This document shows, piece after piece, positions 53,650 through 63,259 of a stretch of DNA of 64,000 nt. The notes under the pieces are model-generated. The model worked only from the letters and a program-made list of their open reading frames with translations. It was not told the DNA's origin and made no database searches. Position 1 is the stretch's first letter. The number at the start of each line of letters is the position of its first letter. Where the stretch lies: assembly GCA_963674835.2 (NCBI GenBank), contig CAXXKC010000001.1:930001-994000 (forward strand), in the 5' to 3' direction. The position numbers and the translations under genes were made by a program. Origin of the DNA: G963674835 sp963674835 (GTDB lineage Bacteria > Planctomycetota > Planctomycetia > Pirellulales > Thermoguttaceae).

Positions 53650-56600
53650 CTATGGCCGTCGCTCGCCATCCGCCGCGGCCCTGCAGCGGATGGCCAGTTG
53701 CTTCGGGTCGCCGTCGTCTTCTGAGAAGGGCAACAGGCAGAACCGGTACGCGTACGGCTGCGGCATCAGTCGGTAGGGAGCGTGCGGCTTGGCCCCCCAA
53801 CTGTCGTCGCCGCCAACGCCCATCTGCTTCCAGTCGAGATTGAGGATCACCGGGGCGCAGCTTTGCAGCTCGTAGGGATGTTTTGCCCGCTCCAGCTCTT
53901 CCGCGGTGTAGTGCATGGCATTGACGCTCAACAGCGGCATACCGACGGCCAACAGGCCGGTCCCATCGGCGTCGCTCAGCGCGACCCAGCGCACGCCGAC
54001 CTTGTTACCGCTCTCGCACGGTTCCACGTAATCGCTGAAGTATTGGTCGGCCACCTTGCCGCGAAAAACGCTGACCCAGGCGTCCTTGCGGTCGCAGTAC
54101 GTCTCCCAAGGACCGTGACCGTACCAGGTGAGCGTTTCGAAGCCGGCAGGCATCGCCATCTGCATGCCGAACCGGGGCAGTTCGGGCAGGTTCGTTCCGC
54201 CCGGGGTGAACTTCGCATCGACGACGATCCGGCCATCGCTTCCGATGCGATAGGTCAGTGCGTACTGCGAGCTGACATCCGGCAACTCCGCTTTCACCGA
54301 CACGTTGACCGTCTGCGGGTCGGCCTGTTCGATCTGAATGCCCGTCATTTTCCACGAGCGATAGGCATTGCGCCACACGGCGCATCGGCGAGGCATGTCG
54401 TTGCCGCGGTCGTTGTCGGTCGGCGCCCGCCAGAAGTCGGGCCGCAACGGCTGCTCGATCAGCTCCGTGCCGCGATGCTTCAGCGACACCAGCCAGCCAC
54501 ACTTCTTGTCGATGACCAGGCTGAAGTCACTGCCTTGAACGGTCGCCTTGGCGTCGTCCTGCGCGAGAGTGAGTTTCGGCGCATCGGCCGACGGTTTCTG
54601 AGGCACCTCGCTCGAGGCGGCCGCCGACCACGGCAGCTTGAACTGCTCCCAGGCAATTTCGTGCCCTGCCGGCGCCCACAGCGTATCCTTCTTGAGATGA
54701 AAGACCAGGTCGAGCCAGTACTCGACGCCCGGCTCTGCCGCCATGGGCGCAAAGGGAATTCGAACGGTGCGCCTCTCGTGCGGAGCCAGGGCCAGATCGG
54801 CCACGCGGCCTTCCTGGACGACCTGGTCGTCGGCCCGCAGCCGCCACGTCGCCTCCGCGATGTCGGCCAAGTCGGTGAAGTCGTACCAATTGGTCACCGT
54901 CACCTCGCCGTTCTCCAGCGCCGCCGGCTTGCAATGGATGTACTGGTAGCACTTCTTCACCTGGTGGATGCCCGGATGGGGACGCCGGGCGGGCGACACC
55001 AAACCGTTGCAGCAGAAGTTGCCGTCGCTGGGAGTGCCCGGCGGGCCGAAATCGCCCCCATACGCCCAATAGGTCTTCTTCGGCGGCGAGGCGGTCCGCA
55101 TCTCGGCCAGCGGATTGATCGGCTTACGGCAGTCGGGGCCAAGCTTCTCGGGAACCGGCGTGCGGATGCCCTGATCGACCCAGTCCCAGATGAATCCGCC
55201 TTGAAGCTGCGGTTTGCTGTAGAACAAATCCCAGTACTCCCACAGATTGCCCGTGCTGTTACCCATGGCATGGGCATACTCGCACTCGATGAGCGGTCGC
55301 GTCTGCGGTTTGCTCACGTAACCGGCCAAGGTCTGCGGTTTGGCGTACATTGGGCACACGATGTCGGTATGCGATGCTTGCAGCGCCCGCTCGTATTGCA
55401 CGGGCCGGGTCTTGTCGCGGCTCTTGATCCAGCCCGACGTGGCGACGAAGTTGGGCCCGTCGCCCGCCTCGTTCCCCAACGACCAGATAATGATCGACGG
55501 ATGGTTCTTGTCGCGCTCGACCATCCGCTGCGTGCGATCCATGTGGGCGGCGAGCCACTCGGGCTTCTTGGCCAGCGAGGCCGCGTCATAGCCCAGCCCG
55601 TGCGACTCGATGTTCGCCTCGTCGATCAGGTAGATGCCGTAGCGGTCGCACAGATCGTACCAGGCCGGCTCGTTCGGATAGTGCGACGTCCGCACCGCGT
55701 TGATATTGTGCTGCTTCATCAGCCGAATGTCGCGAACCATCGACTCGACGCTCACGTGGTGCCCCGTATCGGGGTCGTGCTCGTGCCGGTCGACGCCCTT
55801 AATCAGGATCCGCTGCCCATTGACCAATAGCAGGCCCCCGGCGATCTCCACTTTGCGAAACCCGACGTTGCAGGCCGTCGCTTCGATCACCTCGCCGCCG
55901 GCCCGTTTCAGCGTCAGCACCAGTTTGTACAGGTTCGGATCCTCGGCAGACCATTTCTTCGGCCCCTCCACGCTGCACTGGCTGGCAACGACCGCCTGGC
56001 CGCCGGCCGGAGCTTTGGCCCTCTTCGCCGGCAACTGCGCGACCGTCTTGCCCGACGCGTCCAGAAGCACCGCGTCCAACTCCACCTCGGCGTCGCCGGA
56101 CCCCAGATTGCTGATCTCGGCGGAGAGGTTCAATCGACCGTTGGTGTAACCGTCGGTCAGATCGGCCACAACCGTGTAATCGCGCACATGCACCGGGTCG
56201 GTCGACCACAGATACACGTCGCGAAAGATGCCGCTCAGTCGCCAGAAATCCTGATCCTCCAGGTACGAGCCGTCGTTCCACCGATAGACCTCGACGGCCA
56301 GCAGATTGTCGCCCGGCTTCAGGAACCGCGTAACGTTGAACTCGTTGGGCGTGCGACTCCCCTTGCCCAGCCCGACCTTCTGTCCGTTGATCCACACATA
56401 GAAGAACGAATTCACACCGCCGAAGTGCAGGTAGACCTCGCGGCCCGCCCACGACTCGGGCGCCGTGAAGTGACGGCGGTAAGAGCCTACCGGGTTGTTG
56501 TCGTGTGGAATATGCGGCGGATCGGGCTTGCCCCACGGATACGGGATGTTCAGATAGATCGGCACCCCGTAGCCCTGCAGCTCGATGTTCGACGGCACCG

Positions 56601-56913
56601 GAATCGTCTTCCACGCACTGTCGTCGAACGTGGTCTCGAAGAAATGCTGCGGCCGGTCGGCCGGCTTCGGAACCCAGTGAAACTTCCAGTCGCCATTGAG
56701 AGACGCGTAGTAGGGCGATTTCGCCCAATCGCCGACCACGGTCGACGCCGCATCGGGAAAGATGGCCATCGTAGCGTGCGGCCGCTCCGTGCCGATCGAG
56801 GTGATCTTCGGATTCTCCCAGTCGTTCGGCTGTGGGCTGCTGGCCTGAGCGATAACTTCGGAGGTGAACAATAGGGTCGCCAGCACAACCCAATGAACGC
56901 GGCTAAGCAGCAT
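53650..56913 (-). CDS. Secreted GH2 beta-galactosidase
   Basis: A 1087-residue exported beta-galactosidase of the LacZ kind. The signal is VVLATLLFTSEVIA. Domain order: sugar-binding jelly roll (NSFFYVWINGQKVGLGKGSRT), immunoglobulin-like, TIM barrel, second immunoglobulin-like, and small-chain beta sandwich (PELPRFGMQMAMPAGFETLTW). The acid/base is Glu482 in WSLGNEAGDG and the nucleophile is Glu545 in IECEYAHAMGNS. The length is close to E. coli LacZ (1024) plus the signal. Secretion is unlike LacZ and fits breakdown of galactosides outside the cytoplasm. AAGGAG precedes ATG 56913. It neighbours the GntP permease. Confidence 0.93.
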   Translation of the reverse strand: MLLSRVHWVVLATLLFTSEVIAQASSPQPNDWENPKITSIGTERPHATMAIFPDAASTVVGDWAKSPYYASLNGDWKFHWVPKPADRPQHFFETTFDDSAWKTIPVPSNIELQGYGVPIYLNIPYPWGKPDPPHIPHDNNPVGSYRRHFTAPESWAGREVYLHFGGVNSFFYVWINGQKVGLGKGSRTPNEFNVTRFLKPGDNLLAVEVYRWNDGSYLEDQDFWRLSGIFRDVYLWSTDPVHVRDYTVVADLTDGYTNGRLNLSAEISNLGSGDAEVELDAVLLDASGKTVAQLPAKRAKAPAGGQAVVASQCSVEGPKKWSAEDPNLYKLVLTLKRAGGEVIEATACNVGFRKVEIAGGLLLVNGQRILIKGVDRHEHDPDTGHHVSVESMVRDIRLMKQHNINAVRTSHYPNEPAWYDLCDRYGIYLIDEANIESHGLGYDAASLAKKPEWLAAHMDRTQRMVERDKNHPSIIIWSLGNEAGDGPNFVATSGWIKSRDKTRPVQYERALQASHTDIVCPMYAKPQTLAGYVSKPQTRPLIECEYAHAMGNSTGNLWEYWDLFYSKPQLQGGFIWDWVDQGIRTPVPEKLGPDCRKPINPLAEMRTASPPKKTYWAYGGDFGPPGTPSDGNFCCNGLVSPARRPHPGIHQVKKCYQYIHCKPAALENGEVTVTNWYDFTDLADIAEATWRLRADDQVVQEGRVADLALAPHERRTVRIPFAPMAAEPGVEYWLDLVFHLKKDTLWAPAGHEIAWEQFKLPWSAAASSEVPQKPSADAPKLTLAQDDAKATVQGSDFSLVIDKKCGWLVSLKHRGTELIEQPLRPDFWRAPTDNDRGNDMPRRCAVWRNAYRSWKMTGIQIEQADPQTVNVSVKAELPDVSSQYALTYRIGSDGRIVVDAKFTPGGTNLPELPRFGMQMAMPAGFETLTWYGHGPWETYCDRKDAWVSVFRGKVADQYFSDYVEPCESGNKVGVRWVALSDADGTGLLAVGMPLLSVNAMHYTAEELERAKHPYELQSCAPVILNLDWKQMGVGGDDSWGAKPHAPYRLMPQPYAYRFCLLPFSEDDGDPKQLAIRCRAAADGERRP

Positions 56914-57117
56914 GACGGCTCTCCTTGAACTCGGTCGCTTCACTTCTGGCAGAATGCCCGCCCGATTTCTATTCTCGCCGGTGGCGGGTCGTTGTTCAAG
57001 CGTCCGGGTGCCGACCGATTGCACGCACCGGCAGCAGCGGATAGAGTTGGGGGTGAGGTCGCCAATGATCGGACCTCACCTATGGGTATCGATTCCTTGT
57101 TGAAAGGGTGGGATGCC

Positions 57118-58575
57118 ATGGACGTGAGTCGGCGCAAGTTGCTTCTCGCCGCCGCCAGCGGTGGCCTCGGTGCCTGGGCCGTCGCCGCCGGTGCGGCCGA
57201 TGTCGGCGCATCCCACTGCGACGGCGACAGCTTCGTAACGGTTCCCCAGCGCAAGGTGCCCGTGTTGGCCGAGGCCGACGTGCTTGTGTGCGGCGGGGGC
57301 ACGGCCGGAATCGCGGCGGCTTGTTGTGCGGCCAGGCACGGCAGCAAGGTCATTCTGCTGGAGCGATGGCCGAGCGTGGGCGGCATGGGCACCAATGCGC
57401 TGGTTAACATCTGGCACACCAGCGACCGCGCCAAGCAAGTCATCTTCGGCTTCACCCAGGAGGCGATCGATCGCGGGGGCCGCTTCGTGAAGCGCAGGAG
57501 CGACTTTCCCAAGCGCCCGGAAACGCACTCGTTCGATCCGGCCGGCATGCGCGTCGTCTTTCATCAAATGCTCAACGACGCCGGAGTCCGCACGTTCTGC
57601 GACCTCAAGGCCGTCGAGTCGATCATCACCGACGATCGCATTCGCGGCGTGCTTGTCGACACGAAGACCGGACGCAAAGCCGTACTGGGACGCATTGTGA
57701 TCGACGCAACGGGCGATGGCGACGTCGCCGCCAGCGCCGGCCTGCCGTTCGATTTTGGTCGGCCCGGCGACGGTCGCGTGCAGGGCATGACCATGATGTT
57801 CGAACTGCGCGGCGCGGAAGAGACCACCGATAAAGCATCGGCCGCCGACGCACAGCGGGTCTTGAAACAGATGCAACAACTGCGCGATCGCGGCGATTTC
57901 CCGCAGTTCAACGAGCGGCACGCCCTGAGTTACCTGCGATCGCACTCAAACGGCTATTACAACTTGTGCCCGGCTTCGGGCAATCCGCTGGACGAGGAGG
58001 AGCTGACGCGACTTTCGGCGCAGGCAAGGGCCGACGTCTATCGATACCTCGACCTTTGGAGGCAGGAGATGCCGGGCTTCTCCCAGGCCGAAATCGCACA
58101 GATGGGCTTCGGCATCGGCGTTCGCGAATCGCGTCGCATTCGCGGCATGAAGACGCTCGACGGCTCCATGGTGGTCTCCGCCCGAAAGCAGCCCGACGCC
58201 ATCGGCCATGGCTTCTGGATGATCGACATCCATGATCCCAAGGGGACAGGCTACACGACCCATAACGATACGATGCCCCAGCTCTGGCCGCCGATCGGCG
58301 AAAGCTATCACATTCCGTTGGGGATGTGCCTGAACCGTCAGATCCCCAACTTGGCCGTCGTGGGGCGATGCGCGTCGACGACTCACGAAGGCTTGGCGTC
58401 GGTGCGACTGCAATCGCACTGCATGGTGATGGGGCAGGGCGTGGGAACCGCCGCGGCACTCGCCCTGCGATCGAACGTCGATCTGGCGACGGTGGACCTG
58501 AAGCAACTTCAGTCGACGCTGCGTGCCGACGGCGCATACCTCGAAGACGTGCCCAAAGAGGAGAACTCGGCGTGA
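57118..58575 (+). CDS. Tat-exported FAD-dependent oxidoreductase
   Basis: A 485-residue flavoprotein. The Tat signal is SRRKLLLAAASGGLGAWAVAAG. The FAD site reads ADVLVCGGGTAGIAAACCAAR near 57, then ERWPSVGGMGTNALVN, and IVIDATGDGDVAASAG near 200, the layout of the FAD-dependent oxidoreductase group PF12831. The C-terminal VRLQSHCMVMGQGVGTAAALAL completes the FAD site. The substrate is unknown; sugars or steroid-like compounds are candidates by family. GGGTGGG precedes ATG 57118, chosen because it starts the Tat signal. Divergent from the beta-galactosidase across about 200 bases. Confidence 0.85.
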   Translation: MDVSRRKLLLAAASGGLGAWAVAAGAADVGASHCDGDSFVTVPQRKVPVLAEADVLVCGGGTAGIAAACCAARHGSKVILLERWPSVGGMGTNALVNIWHTSDRAKQVIFGFTQEAIDRGGRFVKRRSDFPKRPETHSFDPAGMRVVFHQMLNDAGVRTFCDLKAVESIITDDRIRGVLVDTKTGRKAVLGRIVIDATGDGDVAASAGLPFDFGRPGDGRVQGMTMMFELRGAEETTDKASAADAQRVLKQMQQLRDRGDFPQFNERHALSYLRSHSNGYYNLCPASGNPLDEEELTRLSAQARADVYRYLDLWRQEMPGFSQAEIAQMGFGIGVRESRRIRGMKTLDGSMVVSARKQPDAIGHGFWMIDIHDPKGTGYTTHNDTMPQLWPPIGESYHIPLGMCLNRQIPNLAVVGRCASTTHEGLASVRLQSHCMVMGQGVGTAAALALRSNVDLATVDLKQLQSTLRADGAYLEDVPKEENSA

Positions 58576-58621
58576 GCCGCTCGTGCGCCGGGTATCACAG
58601 GGATTCTTCGCACCGGCCACG

Positions 58622-59800
58622 TTAGATCCGCAGGCCGACGAAAGCGGTCACCCAGGTCTGGTTGGACCACACACGGACTCCGTTGTCCCAGGTCGCATCG
58701 ATGCGTAGCGGGTCGTTCCACATGTGATGGCGGCCATGCGTGCGGATCTGCAGGTAATCGACTTGGCAGCCTACAGTGATGCGCTTCGTGATGGGAGCTT
58801 CCGCCGTGAGGGCCACGTGCCACGAATCCCCGTGTGTGCTCTCCGTGGTATATCGGTCTCCCTCGCGCAACAGGTGATGATCGACATTGTAGGCCTGCGC
58901 GTTGGCCCAGTCTCCGGCGAGCGTCACGGCGATCGGCAGAATCCCGGCGAACTTGAGCACGCTGCGCAGCTGACCACCTATGTAGATCAGATAGTACTGC
59001 TGGTCCAATGTGAGTACGTCGCCATCGTACGTGTACGGGTTGGGCACCCAAACGTCCCATTCCTTCAACTGTACGAGATCGTACGCCATGATGTAGAACC
59101 GCTGCCACCGGAACCCGGCGGTCGGCCAGAAATCGACGGGCAGGTCGAAACAGTGCTCCCACATGCGGACTTCCAGTCCCAGGTCGATCATTTGCCCTTC
59201 GATCCATCGCTGATGCATTATCCCCAGGTGAGTGTAGCCTCCGTCGCGATACACCCAGTCGTAGTCTTCCAGATCGCCCTGAATGTCGCCGCTCATCGGT
59301 GTGAGCCACTCGAAATGCGCGTTCCATCGTGGCCGGCGAAGGCCGACCTTGAGCCCGTGCCAAGGCCCGTTGACCGGAAACACGAGCCGGCTCAGCGGGG
59401 CCCAGCCCGCCGGCGGTGGATCCCGGGTTCCGAACTCATAGACCGTCTTGCTCCCGCCGATCGACCGGAACTGATAGTCGATCGTCCATGCCCGCTCCAA
59501 GACTCGCCCCGGAGTCCATAGTCTGGTGTCCGCTGGGACCTCAACAGCCGGCGCCACCGGCTCGACCAGCGGCGAGGGCGATTCGATTTCCACGGTTCCG
59601 GCAGTCGATTCACTCTCGCCGACCTGGAAAGTGAGTCCGCCCTCCGGTGGCGTCTGCTGCAAGAGAGGACCGACCTCCGTGCGCAGCTCGTCGGCCCGCA
59701 GCCAGGCGATCGGCAACAAGCAGGCGACCATGAGCATCCCGCCAACTGTTGGCAGGCAAAGGTGCCTTCGCCCCGAAACGACCGACCCCTGCGATCTCAT
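58622..59800 (-). CDS. Omptin-like outer-membrane beta-barrel (putative protease)
   Basis: A 392-residue exported protein. A signal peptide covers about residues 18-37 (MLMVACLLPIAWLRA). A linker follows to about 95, then alternating strands ending in the aromatic-terminated WVTAFVGLRI. It matches the omptin protease OmpT in the order of its marks. EDYDWVYRD gives Asp179-x-Asp181-Trp, where OmpT has Asp83-x-Asp85-Trp; YNVDHHLLREGDRYTTES gives Asp307-x-His309, where OmpT has Asp210-x-His212. The flanks also line up: AGFRWQRFYIMAYD with OmpT AGYQESRY, and DQQYYLIYIGGQL with KQRFKMPYIGLTG. Omptins cleave peptides at the cell surface. AGGAAGG precedes ATG 59800. If real, this is a divergent omptin in a planctomycete; activity is inferred. 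Confidence 0.6.
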   Translation of the reverse strand: MRSQGSVVSGRRHLCLPTVGGMLMVACLLPIAWLRADELRTEVGPLLQQTPPEGGLTFQVGESESTAGTVEIESPSPLVEPVAPAVEVPADTRLWTPGRVLERAWTIDYQFRSIGGSKTVYEFGTRDPPPAGWAPLSRLVFPVNGPWHGLKVGLRRPRWNAHFEWLTPMSGDIQGDLEDYDWVYRDGGYTHLGIMHQRWIEGQMIDLGLEVRMWEHCFDLPVDFWPTAGFRWQRFYIMAYDLVQLKEWDVWVPNPYTYDGDVLTLDQQYYLIYIGGQLRSVLKFAGILPIAVTLAGDWANAQAYNVDHHLLREGDRYTTESTHGDSWHVALTAEAPITKRITVGCQVDYLQIRTHGRHHMWNDPLRIDATWDNGVRVWSNQTWVTAFVGLRI

Positions 59801-60178
59801 GACGAAGCACCCTTCCTCGATGCAATACTTGCCGTAGTTGTCGCACCTTACCAAAAAGCTGCTCTAAACCCCAATAGAGGAATGTTCGTCAGACCAGTTC
59901 CGCAAGCTTGGACTCTCACAGCGGCGCTCCTCCCCCGGCCAACGAAGTGCAGCCAGACCGCAACAATCTGGCGAAATTCAGGCAAACCTGGCAAGCTACA
60001 AAACCCTTCTCCCACTCAGCTTACGCCCATAGCTGCATGAACCCCGCCGAGACTCCACCCGAAGATTCCTCGCAGCAATGTCCGATCGGCGGTGATCGTC
60101 GCCGCCCCAGTTCTTTCCGCACTCGGGCCAATCGTCTACACTTGGCAGCAACCTTCCGCCCTATCACGAGGATATCGA
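59801..60178. other. Divergent intergenic region
   Basis: About 380 bases between the omptin-like gene and the MFS gene. Short frames here have no support. GAGGAT at the right end is the ribosome site of the MFS gene. No clear operator or promoter boxes were identified. Confidence 0.4.
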
Positions 60179-61480
60179 ATGGATCATGCACAGCCGGCGC
60201 CGCCGAGTTCCACAGGGCAAGCAGTCGAAATGCCTTCGCCACGTTTCGAACAGCAGCCGCTCAACGCCGGACAGTGGATGGTGCTGATCGCAGCGTTCTT
60301 AGGCTGGATGTTCGACGGCGTGGAAATGGGGCTCTTCCCCATCGCCGCGCGCCCTGCGCTGCTGGATTTGATGCCAGGCGTCGACGAGGGCGCCATCGGA
60401 CAGTGGATCGCCTACCTCACGGCCCTCTTTCTGCTCGGTGCGGCAACCGGCGGCCTGGCGTTCGGATGGATGGGTGACAAGATCGGGCGCGTGCGATCGA
60501 TGACCCTGAGCATCCTTGTTTACTCAGGCTTCACCGGCTTGTGCTATTTCGCCCACGCTCCTTGGCAGCTCGGCACGTTTCGATTTCTCGCCGCGTTGGG
60601 GATGGGAGGCGAATGGGCGCTGGGGGTGGCGCTCGTGATGGAGTGCTGGCCCGAACGGTTCCGCCCGTTGCTGGCAGGCGTCATCGGCGCCGCCGCCAAT
60701 TTCGGCTTTCTGGCGATTTCCCTGTTGGGGATGACGTTCGCAGTCACTCCCGATTCATGGCGGTGGATCATGATCGCTGGAGCAGCGCCGGGCATTCTGG
60801 CCCTGGTCGTCATCCTGTTCGTTCCCGAATCGGAACGCTGGCGTCAATCGGTCAAGACGGCAGCGATCAGCCCACTCCGCGAAATCTTCACGCCACCGCT
60901 GCTGAAATCGACCATCCTGGCGATCATCATCTCGTCGGTCGCGCTGATCGGCACCTGGGGCGCCGTCTCCGGGTTCCTGCCCCCATGGGCCGACCAACTG
61001 GCTGGCGAAAACAATCCCCATGCCAAGGCTTTGGTGCAGACAATGCTCTCCGTGGGCGCCATCATCGGCTGCCTGCTGGGACCGCAACTGCCCAAGCGCA
61101 TCGGTCGGCGCGCGGGCTACTTCATCCTGTGCGTCGCTTCGCTCCTCGTCACCCAGTACCTGTTCCGCTTCGTACACCATTACGACGCGTGGTTCGTGTT
61201 CATCACATTCCTCGCCGGAACGGTGTCGGCTTCTTTCTATGGGCTTCTGCCTCTCTATCTGCCGGAGTTGTATCCCACACGGGTCCGTGCGACCGGTCAG
61301 GGCCTCAGCTTCAACTCAGGCCGAATCCTCGCGGCCGGCGGCGCCCTTTCTACCGGCTGGCTAATCGCCAACCTCGGCGGCTATCCCCACGCGTGCGCCA
61401 CGATCACACTGGTCTACGTCATCGGCATGGTCGTCATCTGGTTCGCCCCCGAAACCAAAGGCAAACCTCTGCCGGAATAG
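60179..61480 (+). CDS. MFS transporter
   Basis: A 433-residue inner-membrane carrier of the major facilitator superfamily with about 12 spans. Loop 2-3 holds motif A (GWMGDKIGRVRSM). FLGWMFDGVEMGLFPIAARPAL in the first span, with an Asp, is typical of the sugar and aromatic-acid proton symporters. MGGEWALGVALVMECWPERFRPLL matches motif B/C surroundings, and LPLYLPELYPTRVRATGQGLSFNSGRI is the second-half signature. It probably imports sugars or aromatic acids with protons; the substrate is unknown. GAGGAT lies before ATG 60179. Its stop directly abuts the stop of the next, convergent gene. Confidence 0.87.
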   Translation: MDHAQPAPPSSTGQAVEMPSPRFEQQPLNAGQWMVLIAAFLGWMFDGVEMGLFPIAARPALLDLMPGVDEGAIGQWIAYLTALFLLGAATGGLAFGWMGDKIGRVRSMTLSILVYSGFTGLCYFAHAPWQLGTFRFLAALGMGGEWALGVALVMECWPERFRPLLAGVIGAAANFGFLAISLLGMTFAVTPDSWRWIMIAGAAPGILALVVILFVPESERWRQSVKTAAISPLREIFTPPLLKSTILAIIISSVALIGTWGAVSGFLPPWADQLAGENNPHAKALVQTMLSVGAIIGCLLGPQLPKRIGRRAGYFILCVASLLVTQYLFRFVHHYDAWFVFITFLAGTVSASFYGLLPLYLPELYPTRVRATGQGLSFNSGRILAAGGALSTGWLIANLGGYPHACATITLVYVIGMVVIWFAPETKGKPLPE

Positions 61481-62104
61481 TCAAATCCCCCCGCGCGTCA
61501 TCAGGCGGACCAGACCGAGAACTACCGCAAACGCCGCGATGGCCGCCAGAATGGTCCATAGGCTGATCTGCTGCCTGGGGATCCTGTCGGGGTCGTACCG
61601 GATGCTCGACAGCATCTGGCCGATCCCTCGCGAACCGAATAAAAGTCCGAGCCCAGCAACAAGGTAGACCCCAGCGCTGATGGCGTCGGCAGCCGTCTTG
61701 GCCGACGCGTTCCCCCATATCGTTTCGTTCATCGCGGCCACGATCAGTCGGACAGTCGGCTCCGGCACGTGCACCAGCAAGAAAACGCCGAACAGGAAGC
61801 TTGCAATACGGTACGCGTCGCCTGGGCTCACATTGAGCAGAATGCGATCTTCGTCGGGCTCCGGTGGGTAGAACCACTCAGCGATCCACGGAGCGCGCCA
61901 CGTCAACACAATCCCGAACAGGCCCTGAAGTCCCACCGCCAGAAACTGGGGGGTCAGGTACCTGGGCCGGAGCGAGCCGGGCGTGGCTGGGATCCACATA
62001 GAAAGAAGATAGCTCAACATTGCCAACGCAACGCCGATCGATGTAACGACAAGCCACAGCCCCAGCACGCGAATCGCCACTTCCAGCAAGCATCGAGCCG
62101 ACAT
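61481..62104 (-). CDS. Small multi-span membrane protein
   Basis: A 207-residue protein with four hydrophobic segments (LGLWLVVTSIGVALAMLSYLL, AVGLQGLFGIVLTW, IASFLFGVFLLVH and TILAAIAAFAVVLGLVRL). No domain is recognised. The loop YPPEPDEDRILLNVSPGDAYR is charged. AAGGAG precedes ATG 62104, which starts the first hydrophobic span; the longer frame to 62212 is hydrophilic. It lies 165 bases upstream of the stop of galE on the minus strand. Function unknown. Confidence 0.6.
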   Translation of the reverse strand: MSARCLLEVAIRVLGLWLVVTSIGVALAMLSYLLSMWIPATPGSLRPRYLTPQFLAVGLQGLFGIVLTWRAPWIAEWFYPPEPDEDRILLNVSPGDAYRIASFLFGVFLLVHVPEPTVRLIVAAMNETIWGNASAKTAADAISAGVYLVAGLGLLFGSRGIGQMLSSIRYDPDRIPRQQISLWTILAAIAAFAVVLGLVRLMTRGGI

Positions 62105-62269
62105 CGTCGCGAGTCTCCTTGCATCAGGATGAGAAGACGCAACGGCTCCGAACACGCGGCGACCGCGGCCGTCGCCCCACCGCCACGGTTCGACCTCTGC
62201 CGACAACCTCACACGAGAGTATTCGCCCGACGTGCGCCGAGATTCAGGCGATTTCCGAACCCATGCAGT

Positions 62270-63259
62270 TCAATCCCCATATCTGTTCGGGTGATTCCGG
62301 AACCAGCCCCAGGCCGTCTCCACGATCGCGTCGATTTCCCGGTACCGCGCCGACCAGCCCAACTCGCGACGGATCTGCGACGCATCGGCATACAGAATGG
62401 CCGGATCCCCAGGCCGACGCGATCCTTGGACGATCGGGATATCGGCTCCGCTGACCCGCCTGGCCGACTCGATCACCTCCTTCACCGAGTACCCGCGGCC
62501 GATACCCAGGTTGTAGAAGCGCATATCGCCAGGCCGCAGCGCATCCATGGCCGCCATGTGAGCCTCGCAGAGATCTTCCACGTGGATATAGTCGCGAATG
62601 CACGTGCCGTCCGGCGTGGGATAGTCGGTGCCAAACAGCGTGACCGACGGCCGCCGCCCCAACGCCGTCAGCAGCAACAGCGGGATTAGGTGGGTTTCCG
62701 GATCGTGGTCTTCGCCCAGCGATCCGTCGGCCGCGCAGCCGGCCACGTTGAAATAGCGCAGCGCAGCGAACGAGAACTGCGGATTGGCGGCGGCGTAGTC
62801 TCGCAGCATCCGCTCCACGCACCACTTCGACCAGCCATACGGATTGATCGGCTCCTGGCGCATGGTCTCCACGATCGGCGTCTGCTCGGGCTCGCCGTAG
62901 GTAGCGCAGGTCGAGCTGAACACCAGCCGCCCCAGGCCCGCCTGGTCCATCGCTTCCAGCAGGCTCAGCGTTCCCGACGTGTTGTTGCGGTAGTAGCTCA
63001 ACGGCTTGTCGACCGATTCGCCCACGTAGGCCAGGGCCGCGAAGTGCATGACGCAATCGACCGAGTACCGCCGGAGCAGTTCCGCCAGTGCGAGCGTATC
63101 CAACAGGTCGACCGCGTGGAAGGCCGCCTCCGGATGCACGGCCTGCCGATGACCGCGAAAGAGGTTATCGACCGCCACCACACGATGCCCAGCCTCGACC
63201 AGTTGTTTCACCGCGTGCGACCCAATGTAACCTGCCCCTCCCGCAACCAGAACGTTCAT
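62270..63259 (-). CDS. galE: UDP-glucose 4-epimerase
   Basis: A 329-residue short-chain-dehydrogenase-type epimerase that interconverts UDP-glucose and UDP-galactose. The NAD loop is VLVAGGAGYIGSHAVKQL. HFAALAYVGESVDKPL, the catalytic Ser in VFSSTCATYGEP and the Tyr-x-x-x-Lys pair in NPYGWSKWCVE are all present. RYFNVAGCAADGSLGEDH and RDYIHVEDLCEAHMAAM are GalE signatures. GAGGAG precedes ATG 63259; the upstream frame to 63280 is less supported. It links galactoside uptake, or lipid and glycan synthesis, to UDP-sugars. A WecG/TagA glycosyltransferase starts divergently beside it. Confidence 0.95.
   Translation of the reverse strand: MNVLVAGGAGYIGSHAVKQLVEAGHRVVAVDNLFRGHRQAVHPEAAFHAVDLLDTLALAELLRRYSVDCVMHFAALAYVGESVDKPLSYYRNNTSGTLSLLEAMDQAGLGRLVFSSTCATYGEPEQTPIVETMRQEPINPYGWSKWCVERMLRDYAAANPQFSFAALRYFNVAGCAADGSLGEDHDPETHLIPLLLLTALGRRPSVTLFGTDYPTPDGTCIRDYIHVEDLCEAHMAAMDALRPGDMRFYNLGIGRGYSVKEVIESARRVSGADIPIVQGSRRPGDPAILYADASQIRRELGWSARYREIDAIVETAWGWFRNHPNRYGD

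Noticed and set aside
53782..55830. 682-residue plus-strand frame over the beta-galactosidase
   Set aside because: Antisense to an intact GH2 enzyme with both catalytic glutamates; Arg/His-rich and without motifs.
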